A stretch of 64,000 bases of DNA, from contig CAILBC010000022.1 in the NCBI GenBank assembly GCA_903832325.1, forward strand, positions 248,001 to 312,000, written 5' to 3'. This DNA is from an uncultured Sphingomonadales bacterium. Its GTDB lineage: Bacteria > Pseudomonadota > Alphaproteobacteria > Sphingomonadales > Sphingomonadaceae. How positions within the stretch are numbered: position 1 is the stretch's first letter; each line of letters starts with the position of its first letter. Shown in pieces: positions 9,436-17,903 of the stretch. A program made the position numbers and the translations under genes. The notes under the pieces are model-generated. The model was not told the DNA's origin and searched no databases. It saw only the letters and a program-made list of their open reading frames with translations.

Positions 9436-10790
9436 CAGGTGTGCTCCCCAAAGGCGCCGGACCACTGCGCCATCGCAGGAGCCAGCGCCGGATATTTCGG
9501 CATGTCGGATATCAAGGTGGCGAGCGCCCGGTGGCGCAGATCGGCCAGCAGCCCAGGCGTGGAGAGATCCGCTTCACCCGCCAGAATCGCCTGCGCCAGC
9601 GCGCGGTCATGCGCCCGGCGCTGCCCCGCCAGTTCGCGCCGCACGATGCCCAGCGCATTTTGCGCCACCGCCAGTTCCCAGCGATCGCGGCCCTGCAACT
9701 GCGGCTTTACCGTGGTGGCCAGCCATTCCGAAATCGCGGTCAGGATTTCGGCAGCGGCCGATTCGCCCTCGGCCGCCGGCGCCGGAGGGGCCAGCGGCGC
9801 AACAGGACGCTGCGCCTCTGCCAAAGGGGCATCATCGGCGAGCAGCAACAACAGATCGAGCTCTTGTTCGGCCGTGCGGCGCGCGACCACCACCCGTTCG
9901 AGCGAGCGGTCCGCGCCCGATCGCCAGGCTTTGCCCATTTCCAGGCACCCCAGCGCCCACCACACCGTGCGATAGACCAGCCAGAAGCGGAATCGCGCCG
10001 CGTCAAACGGTTCACCCCCCGCCGCCTGATAGGCGTGCGCCAGGTGGGCGATATCGGTCAGCCCCAGCCCCGGCTTGTCCAGCCGGCCAAAGCGCCAGAC
10101 GGTCATGCAGCCATAGGCCAGGTCTTCGTGCCCATCGCCCAGATGCGCCAGTTCCCAATCGAGCACGCCCGACAGGCGCCCCTGATCGACCATCACATTG
10201 CCGATGCGCAGATCGCCATGAACGACGCAGAGCCGCGCCGGCGGCGGCACATGCGCGCGCAGCCAGGCCAGGCCAAGCGCGATGATCGGCCGATCGGCAC
10301 CTGCCGCATCGAACTGCGCGGCCAGCCGGGCAATCCCTGCAGGTGCCTCCAGCCGGGGCAGATGCGCCGCCTGCGCGGGATCGAGCGCGTGGATTTTGGC
10401 CATGGCGGCAGCAATATCTTCGGCCAGCGCAGCGGTGGACCCCAGCGCCAATTCCGGATCGGCGCTGCCGGCCAGGCAGACCATGACATAGCCGGCGCCC
10501 AGCCCGTCTTCCGGGCGCAGTTCCAGCACGATTTCGGGCGCGGGCACCCCGCCGGCCACGGCGAGGCGAATCACGCGCGCCTCTCCCGCCATATCGAGCG
10601 CGCGCCCGGCCAGCCATTCGGCCGAAGGCGCACGCCGCAGCACGTAGCGGCCACCGCCGCAATCAAACCGCCACGATTCCATGTTGGCCCCGCCGGTGAG
10701 GCGTTGCAGCCCGGCAATCGCGCCGTGCCGGCCGGCGCGTGCCATCGCCTGTTCCAGCGCGGCTGCCAGATTGGCGGCGGTATCGGTCAT
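9435..10790 (-). CDS. phosphotransferase (APH-like) fused to DUF6285
   Basis: Residues about 1-320 form an aminoglycoside-phosphotransferase-like kinase of the ACAD10/11 type. It has GGANMESWRF near the N-terminus, the catalytic loop VVHGDLRIGNVMVD near 197, and VLDWELAHLGDGHEDLAYG as the metal-binding part. After a Pro/Ala-rich linker (about 325-345), residues about 345-451 (ILTAISEWL, NALGIVRRELAG) resemble DUF6285. That domain is usually a separate small gene beside acyl-CoA dehydrogenase/phosphotransferase pairs. The kinase may phosphorylate hydroxyacyl-CoA, as proposed for ACAD10/11; that is family inference. Confidence 0.85.
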   Translation of the reverse strand: MTDTAANLAAALEQAMARAGRHGAIAGLQRLTGGANMESWRFDCGGGRYVLRRAPSAEWLAGRALDMAGEARVIRLAVAGGVPAPEIVLELRPEDGLGAGYVMVCLAGSADPELALGSTAALAEDIAAAMAKIHALDPAQAAHLPRLEAPAGIARLAAQFDAAGADRPIIALGLAWLRAHVPPPARLCVVHGDLRIGNVMVDQGRLSGVLDWELAHLGDGHEDLAYGCMTVWRFGRLDKPGLGLTDIAHLAHAYQAAGGEPFDAARFRFWLVYRTVWWALGCLEMGKAWRSGADRSLERVVVARRTAEQELDLLLLLADDAPLAEAQRPVAPLAPPAPAAEGESAAAEILTAISEWLATTVKPQLQGRDRWELAVAQNALGIVRRELAGQRRAHDRALAQAILAGEADLSTPGLLADLRHRALATLISDMPKYPALAPAMAQWSGAFGEHT

Positions 10791-11058
10791 CCCTGGTTCC
10801 CAGTGCCCGGCGATGCTGACGCGCCGGTTTGCGGGGCCCAGCTATCCTTAATCAGCCGATTAAAGTCCAGCCTTTCCTCTGCGCTGCGGCGTTTTGCACG
10901 GGCAGTGTCGGGCCGGACCGCCCGCCCCCGGCGTCCGGATGATTGCGAAGGGCTTTCCCCCCGATTCGCAATCGGTTAGAACAGGCAACACATGGCATGA
11001 CCGGCCATCAAGGGTTTGCGTGGCCGGGATCGTGACAGGACACTGCACAGGGTCGTTG

Positions 11059-12054
11059 ATGGCTGAATTCGCGTTTCGTTTCCGCACCCTGGCGTTGCTT
11101 GTGGCCAGCGCGGCCGCCATTCCGGCGGTGCTGGTTTCCACACCGGCGGTGCACAGCCGCACCACGGCCACGCCCGGCGGCGGCGCCCCGCAGGACCCGC
11201 ATGATTTTGCCGTGCAGCGGGCGGTTGAATCCATCGTGGCGCATGCCCGTGGCCGCGTGGGCGTGGCCGCGGCCGATCTGGATGGCACCGGGCAAGTGCT
11301 GATCAATGGCGACATGCCCTTTCCCATGGCCAGCACGGCCAAGATCGCGGTGGCGGGCACGTTCCTTTCGGGTGTGGAACAAGGCCGTTTCCGGCTGGAC
11401 CAGGCGCTGCCGATGATGCTGCCCGTGGCCGAACGCAACGAACGCAGCAGCACCGCGCCGCTGCGCCCGGGCCCGGTGATGGCCGCGCAAGACCTGATGG
11501 AGCTGATGATCACGCGCAGCGACAACCATGCCACCGACGGGCTGATCACCGCGGTGGGCGGGGTTGGCGCGGTGAACGCCTGGCTGGCGCGCAACGGCAT
11601 CGCCGGCCAGCATCTCGACAGCACGATGGCGACGCTGGTGCGCGATGACGGGCGAATCAACCCCGCCACCACGCTCGACACGCATACCGCCAGCACCCCG
11701 CGCGCCATGCTGTCGCTGCTCGCCGCGATCGATCGCGGCGGCGCGCTCAGCCCGCAATCGCGCGCGGTGCTGCTCGACACGATGACGCGGACCAGCACCG
11801 GCAAGAATCGCATGCGCGCCGGCCTGCCCGATGGCACCGTGTTTGCGCACAAGACCGGCACGCTGCAGGGCGTGACCGACGATGTCGGCATCATCCGCCT
11901 GCCGGATGGCCGCCACCTGGCGCTGGCGATCTTTGTTGCCGGGCCCGAAGGGCACACCGCGCATGCCACGCTGATCGCGCAAGTGACGCGCGCGCTGTAT
12001 GATGGCTATGCCCAGGGCCTGACCCGTGGTGCGATGCAGCAAAGTCGCCGATAG
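11059..12054 (+). CDS. class A beta-lactamase-fold serine hydrolase, probably not a true beta-lactamase
   Basis: The 331-residue product starts with a signal peptide (MAEFAFRFRTLALLVASAAA, cleavage near residue 33) and has the serine-hydrolase motifs STAK (in FPMASTAKIAVAG), SDN (in ITRSDNHATD) and KTG (in HKTGTLQGVTDD). The omega-loop segment between SDN and HTASTPRAM reads LVRDDGRINPATTLD. It lacks the ExxLN glutamate (Glu166) that class A enzymes use for deacylation. It could be a penicillin-binding or esterase-like relative. The frame is open to 10894, but the ATG at 11059 gives a proper signal peptide. Confidence 0.85.
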   Translation: MAEFAFRFRTLALLVASAAAIPAVLVSTPAVHSRTTATPGGGAPQDPHDFAVQRAVESIVAHARGRVGVAAADLDGTGQVLINGDMPFPMASTAKIAVAGTFLSGVEQGRFRLDQALPMMLPVAERNERSSTAPLRPGPVMAAQDLMELMITRSDNHATDGLITAVGGVGAVNAWLARNGIAGQHLDSTMATLVRDDGRINPATTLDTHTASTPRAMLSLLAAIDRGGALSPQSRAVLLDTMTRTSTGKNRMRAGLPDGTVFAHKTGTLQGVTDDVGIIRLPDGRHLALAIFVAGPEGHTAHATLIAQVTRALYDGYAQGLTRGAMQQSRR

Positions 12055-12152
12055 AGCGTGATTGCAAAAGGCGGACACCGGTTTTTGCCGAAAAATCACG
12101 CGATAACAGAAGGCTGGACTGTGTTGTTGCTTCAATCTGAAGTCATCACGCT
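12053..12152. repeat. alphaproteobacterial palindromic repeat (RIME-like)
   Basis: Starts with agagcgtgatt, overlapping the TAG stop of the preceding gene, and ends with agtcatcacgct. The terminal AGCGTGAT/ATCACGCT arms are inverted, and gcgtgatt/aatcacgc forms an inner hairpin around caccggtttttgcc. It aligns along its length with the in-gene element at 26865-26968. Confidence 0.7.
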
Positions 12153-12181
12153 GTAAAGCCCGGGGCAACCGGCCGGAATCG

Positions 12182-12208
12182 AAAAGGGCGCCGAACGGCG
12201 CCCTTTTT
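12182..12208 (+). terminator. Rho-independent terminator
   Basis: AAAAGGGCGCC, loop GAAC, GGCGCCCTTTTT. The T-run follows on the plus strand and an A-run precedes, so it could work on both strands. It lies after the beta-lactamase-fold gene and the repeat. Confidence 0.85.
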
Positions 12209-12261
12209 CATGCCGCTGCGGCGTGATCAGCTCTTGATCAAACCGGTGGGCACACACACGC

Positions 12262-12297
12262 AAAAAAGGGAGCCCGGCCTTGCGACCGTGCTCCCTT
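12262..12297 (-). terminator. Rho-independent terminator of the small lipoprotein gene
   Basis: Read on the minus strand, AAAGGGAGC pairs with GCTCCCTTTTTT, giving a GC stem and six Ts. It ends 55 bases beyond the lipoprotein stop. Confidence 0.8.
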
Positions 12298-12351
12298 TCC
12301 TGATTTCCGTCTCGAAGACGTGCCGGTAATCTGTGCCCTTGCGGGCGCGGA

Positions 12352-12543
12352 TTACATCTTGGCGGCAGCGCTCGAATCGGCGGCAGCAGCCGAGCTGGCG
12401 TCGGCAGCGACGTCCGAAGCGTCAGCCGAACCGGTGTCGGTGGCTTCAACAGCGGCTTCGGTAGCTTCCGGAGCCTTTTCACCGGTGCAGCCCGCGAGAG
12501 CAAAAGCAGTGCCGGCGACAGCGGCGAGGATGAGCTTGCGCAT
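12352..12543 (-). CDS. small Ala-rich lipoprotein
   Basis: The 63-residue product has a lipoprotein signal (MRKLILAAVAGTAFALAGC, lipobox LAGC with Cys19). The remainder is a low-complexity Ala/Ser/Asp/Thr/Glu tail with no recognisable domain. It is probably processed by Lsp and Lnt and anchored in an envelope membrane, perhaps as an abundant acidic spacer lipoprotein. A clear terminator lies downstream, which supports expression as a single gene. The function is unknown. Confidence 0.8.
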   Translation of the reverse strand: MRKLILAAVAGTAFALAGCTGEKAPEATEAAVEATDTGSADASDVAADASSAAAADSSAAAKM

Positions 12544-12858
12544 GCGTTACAATCCCTGGATTGAATGGAACCGCGCCGGGCATGCAGCCCGCCGCAAAGC
12601 CTACTCTGGCGATAGACTTCGCAGGTCAATTAATCGGCAATTCATCGCGTTGCAAGCGTTCAACGCATCTTGACCCCCACCCTTGTCATATCGCGTGGGA
12701 AGCCAAGGCTTTTTTTCGCATTTGCGGCACTGCGTCAGGCCGGTTTGCACCCGCGCCGAGCCGTTGCAAAGCCCCGTTTCGCGCCAAAAACGCCGAATTG
12801 GTCCGAACGTGCGACGAGCAGGCGAAAAAATTCGTATGCCCCGCCTTCGTGAAGCGTC

Positions 12859-12903
12859 GCATCGCTTATGCAAAAAACCGGTTCTCACTTTTTTGCGCGA
12901 TGC
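12859..12903. repeat. 45-bp palindromic repeat, copy 1
   Basis: Begins gcatcgc and ends gcgatgc (perfect 7-bp arms), with inner gcaaaaaa/ttttttgc arms around ccggttctcac. It is identical to 12920-12964 except for one T/C. Confidence 0.9.
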
Positions 12904-12919
12904 CTGTTCCCTGTTGGTC

Positions 12920-12964
12920 GCATCGCTTATGCAAAAAACCGGTTCCCACTTTTTTGCGCGATGC
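12920..12964. repeat. 45-bp palindromic repeat, copy 2
   Basis: Same 45-bp unit with core ccggttcccac, direct orientation, starting 61 bp after copy 1. It ends 14 bp before the polA start, so it lies in the polA leader. Confidence 0.9.
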
Positions 12965-12978
12965 TTTAACACCACCCC

Positions 12979-15840
12979 ATGCAAGCACCCGCGAAACCCC
13001 GCAGCCATCTCTATCTGGTCGATGGGTCGGCCTATATTTTCCGCGCCTATCATCGGCTGCCGCCGCTGACCAATCCGGCCGGCGTGCCGGTGGGCGCGGT
13101 CTATGGCTATACCACCATGCTGTGGAAACTGGCCGAGGATCTGCACGCTGCCGATGGCCCGACGCATCTTGCGGTGATTCTCGATGCCGGGTCGATCACG
13201 TTTCGCAACGACATGTACGCGCTGTACAAGGCCAACCGCCCGCCCCCGCCCGAAGACCTGGTGCCGCAATTCCCGCTGATTCGCGATGCCACGCGCGCCT
13301 TCAGCCTGGCATGCATCGAACAGGCCGGGCTTGAGGCCGACGACCTGATCGCATCCTACGCCCGCGCCGCCAGCGCGCGCGGCTGGGACGTAACGATCGT
13401 ATCGTCGGACAAGGATCTGATGCAGCTGGTGGGCGAAGGCGCCGACGGATCGCGCATCGACATGCTCGACACGATGAAGAACCAACGGATCTTCATTCCC
13501 GAAGTGATCGAGAAATTCGGCGTGGAGCCTGAACGCGTGGGCGATGTGCTGGCGCTGATGGGCGATGCGGTGGACAATGTGCCGGGGATTCGCGGCATCG
13601 GCCCGAAAACCGCCACCAAGCTGATCCAGGAAAGCGGCGATCTGGAAACGGCGCTGATCCAGGCCGAAACGATGAAGCCGGGCAAACTGCGCGAAAGCCT
13701 GATTGCCGAGGCAGACATGGCGCGCCTGTCGCGCCGGCTGGTCGCGCTGAAAGAGGATTGCGCGCTGCCGGTCCCGCTCGACGATTTCGTGCTGGGCGCG
13801 ATCCCGCCCGATCCGCTGGCCGCGTTCCTGGGCGAACACGGGTTTACCAGCCTGTTGCGCAAACTGGGCACGCGCGCCGCCCCGGCCACGACCAAAATGT
13901 CATCAGGGCTTTCATCGGGCACACCGGCACAAACCGACCCTGCCGCCGACGACACGGCGCGCGCGGGCGATCGGCAGCCACCGCCCGAATGGCCGCCGAT
14001 CGAAACCGCGGGCTATGCCTGCGTGCAGGATGTGGCGACGCTTGAATCCTGGATCGCGCGCGCGTTTGCGGCCGGCATTGTCGCAATCGATACCGAAACC
14101 GATGCGCTGGATGCGGTGGGGGCAGAACTGGTCGGGATCAGCATGGCCACCGGGCCGGGCACGGCCTGCTATATTCCGCTGGGCCACCGCGGCGGTGACA
14201 TGTTTGCGCAAAGCCCGGTGCAGATCGACCGCGCCACCGCCTGCGCGCTGCTGCGCCCGCTGCTGGAAAGCGATGCCGTGCTGAAAGTGGGGCAGAACAT
14301 CAAGTATGACCTGATCGTGCTGGCGCGCCACGGCATCGCGGTCGCGCCAATCGACGATACCATGGTGATCAGTTTCTGCCTTGATGCCGGGCGCGGCGAT
14401 GTGGCGCCCTGGGGCCACGGCATGGACGAATTGTCCGAACGCCACCTCGGCCATGCCACCATCACCTTCAAGGACGTGGCGGGCACCGGCAAAAAGGCGA
14501 TCTCGTTTGCCGAAGTGCCGCTGACCGATGCCACGCGCTATGCCGCCGAAGATGCCGAAGTGACCTGGCGCCTGCACCAGCGGCTGGCCCCGCGCCTGGC
14601 CGACGAAGGCGGCACGCGCGTCTATCAGCGCGTCGACCGGCCGCTGGTGCCGGTGATCGCCCGGATGGAGGCGGCGGGGATCAAGGTCGATCGCGATGCG
14701 CTGGCGCGCCTGTCGGGCGAATTTGCCGCGCGGATTGCCGATCTGGAAACGGTGATTCACGAAAAGGCCGGCGGCGCCTTCACCATCGGCAGCCCCAAAC
14801 AATTGGGCGACGTGCTGTTCGACCGGCTGGGCTATAAAGGCGGGCGCAAGGGCAAGAGCGGGCAATATTCGACCGACCAGGCCGTGCTCGAAGGGCTGGC
14901 GGCCGAAGGCGCCGAAGTTGCGACGCTGGTGCTGGAATGGCGCCAGCTGTCAAAGCTGAAATCAACCTACACCGACGCGCTGCAGGCCGCGATCAAGCCC
15001 TCCACCGGCCGCGTCCACACCAGCTATTCGCTGGTCGGCGCGCAGACCGGGCGCCTGTCATCGAACGATCCCAATCTGCAGAACATTCCGGTGCGCACCG
15101 AAATCGGCCGCCAGATCCGCGAAGCCTTTGTGGCAGAGCCCGGCCACGTGCTGCTGTCGGCCGATTACAGCCAGATCGAGCTGCGGCTGGCGGCGCACAT
15201 GGCCGATGTGCCCGCGCTGCGCGAAGCCTTTGCACAAGGGCAGGACATCCACGCGCGCACCGCGATGGAACTGTTTGGCGAAGTGAACCGTGACACGCGC
15301 GGCCGTGCCAAGACGATCAATTTCGCGATTCTCTATGGCATCAGCCGCTGGGGCCTGGCGACGCGGCTGGGCACCAGTGCCGACGAGGCGCAGGCGATGA
15401 TCGACCGCTATTTCGAACGGTTTCCGGGCATTCAACGCTATATCCACGAAACGCTGGAGCACGTGCGCGAAGTGGGCCATTCGACCACGCTGTTTGGCCG
15501 CAAGACCTGGTTCCCCCGGATCAACGCGCGCAACCAGAACGAACGCACCGGCAGCGAACGCGCCGCGATCAACGCGCCGATCCAGGGCACCTGCGCCGAT
15601 ATCATCAAGCGCGCGATGGCACGGATGATGCCCGCGCTGGCCGAAGCCGGCCTGCCCCGGGTGCGCATGCTGCTGCAAGTGCATGACGAACTGGTGTTCG
15701 AATTGCCCGAAGAAGACGTGCCGGCAGCGCGCGCAGTAATCGAACGGGTGATGACCGGCGCGGCCGCGCCCGCGGTGCATCTGACAGTGCCGCTGGGCGT
15801 GGAAATCGGCCATGGCCGCTCATGGGGCGCCGCGCACTAG
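12979..15840 (+). CDS. polA: DNA polymerase I
   Basis: Replication and repair polymerase. The 953-residue protein has three domains. A 5'-3' exonuclease spans about 1-290 (LYLVDGSAYIFRAYH; GDAVDNVPGIRGIGPKTATK). A Pro/Ala-rich linker follows (about 297-335). The 3'-5' exonuclease domain spans about 345-540 and retains the acidic DTETD in AIDTETDALD, so proofreading looks intact. The polymerase domain (about 550-953) has DYSQIELRLAAHM (motif A), RGRAKTINFAILYGIS (motif B) and VHDELVFE (motif C). The TAG stop coincides with the left edge of a palindromic element. Confidence 0.97.
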   Translation: MQAPAKPRSHLYLVDGSAYIFRAYHRLPPLTNPAGVPVGAVYGYTTMLWKLAEDLHAADGPTHLAVILDAGSITFRNDMYALYKANRPPPPEDLVPQFPLIRDATRAFSLACIEQAGLEADDLIASYARAASARGWDVTIVSSDKDLMQLVGEGADGSRIDMLDTMKNQRIFIPEVIEKFGVEPERVGDVLALMGDAVDNVPGIRGIGPKTATKLIQESGDLETALIQAETMKPGKLRESLIAEADMARLSRRLVALKEDCALPVPLDDFVLGAIPPDPLAAFLGEHGFTSLLRKLGTRAAPATTKMSSGLSSGTPAQTDPAADDTARAGDRQPPPEWPPIETAGYACVQDVATLESWIARAFAAGIVAIDTETDALDAVGAELVGISMATGPGTACYIPLGHRGGDMFAQSPVQIDRATACALLRPLLESDAVLKVGQNIKYDLIVLARHGIAVAPIDDTMVISFCLDAGRGDVAPWGHGMDELSERHLGHATITFKDVAGTGKKAISFAEVPLTDATRYAAEDAEVTWRLHQRLAPRLADEGGTRVYQRVDRPLVPVIARMEAAGIKVDRDALARLSGEFAARIADLETVIHEKAGGAFTIGSPKQLGDVLFDRLGYKGGRKGKSGQYSTDQAVLEGLAAEGAEVATLVLEWRQLSKLKSTYTDALQAAIKPSTGRVHTSYSLVGAQTGRLSSNDPNLQNIPVRTEIGRQIREAFVAEPGHVLLSADYSQIELRLAAHMADVPALREAFAQGQDIHARTAMELFGEVNRDTRGRAKTINFAILYGISRWGLATRLGTSADEAQAMIDRYFERFPGIQRYIHETLEHVREVGHSTTLFGRKTWFPRINARNQNERTGSERAAINAPIQGTCADIIKRAMARMMPALAEAGLPRVRMLLQVHDELVFELPEEDVPAARAVIERVMTGAAAPAVHLTVPLGVEIGHGRSWGAAH

Positions 15841-15953
15841 AGCGAGATGACTTTAGGTTGAAGCAAGCTTCAACAAAATCATCAGCAACGCTCAAGCGCC
15901 GCGCGGGCTTATCGCTTGATGACATGATTCGATATCATGTCATCAGGCTCTAG
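15837..15953. repeat. paired-hairpin palindromic element with terminal inverted repeats, copy 2
   Basis: Termini CTAGAGC..GATGAC (15837-15851) and GTCATC..GCTCTAG (15939-15953) match at 13 of 15 positions as inverted repeats. Inside, hairpin A has GATGAC plus GTTGAAGC/GCTTCAAC. The linker gctcaagcgccgcgcgggct (15890-15909) follows, then perfect hairpin B (GATGACATGAT/ATCATGTCATC, 15918-15944). The linker is identical to that at 23530-23549. The TAG stop of polA lies in the left terminus. Confidence 0.75.
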
Positions 15954-16096
15954 GCGGGCGCCGCCAAAAGCTCCGGCGCCACACATGTTGCCATGAAAGG
16001 GGGAACTCCGCGCGTCCAATGCGACGGGCAATTGGGGTACGCGATCGGACACGCGGAGCAGGTGTGAATTTTGCACGGCAGGGGCCGTGCGGCGAT

Positions 16097-16140
16097 CCGT
16101 GGAACTACGTCATTTTGCCCGTGGAACTCCGTCATTTTGC
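16097..16140. repeat. 22-bp tandem repeat x2
   Basis: ccgtggaactacgtcatttt-gc and a second copy with one change (ctc for cta), head to tail, just beyond the hydroxyacyl-CoA dehydrogenase stop in the polA intergenic region (15841-16155). I find no gene there. Confidence 0.9.
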
Positions 16141-16155
16141 GCCGGTATGGCGCGA

Positions 16156-17028
16156 TCAGCGTGTGGGCACCGGCACATCGCCGCTGTAATCGTAAAACCC
16201 GCGACCGGTCTTGCGTCCCAGCCAGCCGGCCTCGACATATTTCATCAGCAGCGGCGCGGGGCGATACTTGCTGTCGCCGGTGGTGTTGAGCAGCACGCGC
16301 ATGATTTCGAGAATCGTATCGAGCCCGATGAAATCCGACAGTTCGAGCGGCCCCATCGGATGGTTCAGCCCCAGCTTCACGCCCTTGTCGATGTCGGCCA
16401 CATTGGCCGTGCCGCTGCCCAGCACAAAGCACGCCTCGTTGAGCATCGGCACCAGGATGCGGTTGACGATGAAGCCGGGTTCGTCCTGCGACACCACGAC
16501 ATCCTTGCCCAACCGGTCGGCGGCAAAGGCGCGCACTGCCGCCACCGTCGCGTCCGATGTGGCGAGGCCCGGAATCACTTCGACCAGCTTCATCAGCGGC
16601 ACGGGGTTGAAGAAATGCACCCCGACAAAGCGTGTCGGGTCGGTGGTACCCGCCGCCATGCGCGTGATCGGGATCGAGCTGGTGTTCGAAGCCAGAATTG
16701 CGTTTGGCGCCAGCACTTTGCAGGCGGCTTCAAAAATCCGCGCCTTGATGTCTTCGCGCTCGGTCGCCGCCTCGATGATCAGGTCGGCATCGGCCATCGG
16801 CGCATAATCGGCAACGGGATGGATCAGCGCGACCGCCGCATCGGCAGCGGCCGCAGTGATCTTGTCCTTTTCGACCAGCCGCGCCAGCCCCTTGGCAATC
16901 CGCGCGCAGGCGCGTTCGGCCAGCGCCAGATCGACATCGGCCAGCAGCACGGTCATGCCCGCCTGCGCCGCCACCTGGGCAATGCCCGACCCCATCTGGC
17001 CTGCGCCGATAACGCCAACTGTTTTCAT
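16156..17028 (-). CDS. 3-hydroxybutyryl-CoA dehydrogenase
   Basis: NAD(P)-dependent interconversion of 3-hydroxybutyryl-CoA and acetoacetyl-CoA. The 290-residue, single-domain-pair protein has the Rossmann motif [20 protein letters not shown] at residues about 5-24, [31 protein letters not shown] with the catalytic His, and the C-terminal dimer domain ([29 protein letters not shown]). The start at 17028 has AGGAG about 7 bases upstream. The cobalamin adenosyltransferase gene lies 20 bp upstream on the same strand and is probably cotranscribed, suggesting carboxylic-acid CoA metabolism. Confidence 0.93.
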   Translation of the reverse strand: MKTVGVIGAGQMGSGIAQVAAQAGMTVLLADVDLALAERACARIAKGLARLVEKDKITAAAADAAVALIHPVADYAPMADADLIIEAATEREDIKARIFEAACKVLAPNAILASNTSSIPITRMAAGTTDPTRFVGVHFFNPVPLMKLVEVIPGLATSDATVAAVRAFAADRLGKDVVVSQDEPGFIVNRILVPMLNEACFVLGSGTANVADIDKGVKLGLNHPMGPLELSDFIGLDTILEIMRVLLNTTGDSKYRPAPLLMKYVEAGWLGRKTGRGFYDYSGDVPVPTR

Positions 17029-17048
17029 CGTGATCTCCTGTCGAAGGC

Positions 17049-17627
17049 TCAACTGCGAGAGGCGCCCGGCACCCACAGCGGGTCATTGCCGGCGTTGATC
17101 GCCCGCGCGAGCACGAACAGGTAATCCGACAGGCGGTTGACATAAGCCAGCGCCGACGGGTTGACCGGTTCGGCCGCGGCCAGCGCGGCCATCGCGCGTT
17201 CGGCCCGGCGCGTGATCGCGCGCGCCAGATGCACCCGCGCCGCGGCTTCGCTGCCACCGGGCAGGATAAAGCTGGTCAGCGGCGGCAACGCGGCATTGTG
17301 CCGGTCTATCGCCTGTTCCAGCCAGACCGCCTGCCCGGGCAGGATGCGCAGCACCATGTCGGTCGGTGCGAAATCGGGGGTGTCGAACGCGCCCAGCGGC
17401 GTCGCCAGATCGGCGCCCAGATCGAACAGATCGTTCTGAATGCGCACCAGTTCGCCCGCAATGGCGGGTGCGACGGACAACGCGGCAAAGCCGAGCGCGC
17501 TGTTCAATTCATCAATGTCGCCGATCGCGACCATGCGCGCATCGTATTTTGCGCGGCGCGTGCCATCGACCAGGCCGGTGGTGCCGTCATCACCGGTGCG
17601 GGTGTAGATCTTGTTGAGCTTGACCAA
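17049..17627 (-). CDS. corrinoid (PduO-type) cob(I)alamin adenosyltransferase
   Basis: Transfers adenosyl from ATP to cob(I)alamin to form coenzyme B12. The 192-residue protein has the PduO N-terminal ATP-binding signature [21 protein letters not shown], split here as [10 protein letters not shown] and RRAKYD, then [11 protein letters not shown]. The helical-bundle motifs [22 protein letters not shown] and [14 protein letters not shown] follow in their usual places. It lies upstream of the 3-hydroxybutyryl-CoA dehydrogenase gene. Adenosylcobalamin is used by methylmalonyl-CoA mutase, so a shared acyl-CoA role is plausible but not shown here. Confidence 0.93.
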   Translation of the reverse strand: MVKLNKIYTRTGDDGTTGLVDGTRRAKYDARMVAIGDIDELNSALGFAALSVAPAIAGELVRIQNDLFDLGADLATPLGAFDTPDFAPTDMVLRILPGQAVWLEQAIDRHNAALPPLTSFILPGGSEAAARVHLARAITRRAERAMAALAAAEPVNPSALAYVNRLSDYLFVLARAINAGNDPLWVPGASRS

Positions 17628-17666
17628 GGGACCTGCCTTTGCGCGCGGAATGGCGTGCGCCTGCGG

Positions 17667-17903
17667 TTACTTGTGGCCGCCGCCGATCGCAAGCAGGATC
17701 GCGACAACCACGATCGCCAGCCCCTGATATTTGATGCGGTTGAACATCATCCGGTTCTGCAGGTTCTGCATTTCACGAAGGCCTTCATCGCCGCGTTCCA
17801 GCCCGGCGCGGGTGGTTTGCATGAAGGCGGCAATGCCGCGCACCAGCGACCACACGACAAGGCCCATCAGGACCAGCAGAACGGGGATGAGGACAAATAT
17901 CAT
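17667..17903 (-). CDS. HIG1-domain twin transmembrane protein
   Basis: The 78-residue product has two membrane helices: about residues 2-22 (FVLIPVLLVLMGLVVWSLV) and 57-75 (GLAIVVVAILLAIGG). A polar loop lies between them, and NRIKYQGLA is HIG1-like. Bacterial HIG1 proteins are small inner-membrane proteins related to mitochondrial Rcf1-type respiratory factors; a role with cytochrome oxidase is family inference. Its ATG overlaps the gluQ stop (ATGA), and the adenosyltransferase follows 39 bp downstream. Confidence 0.8.
   Translation of the reverse strand: MIFVLIPVLLVLMGLVVWSLVRGIAAFMQTTRAGLERGDEGLREMQNLQNRMMFNRIKYQGLAIVVVAILLAIGGGHK

Larger units (their letters stand above)
12544..12978. 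other. 435-bp intergenic region upstream of lipoprotein and polA
   Basis: Divergent upstream region for the lipoprotein (minus) and polA (plus). I find no credible gene. The polA-proximal part is occupied by two 45-bp palindromic repeats. Confidence 0.7.

Noticed and set aside
15950..16432. 160-codon minus-strand frame near the hydroxyacyl-CoA dehydrogenase
   Set aside because: It overlaps the dehydrogenase C-terminus in another frame and includes the tandem repeat; no family features.
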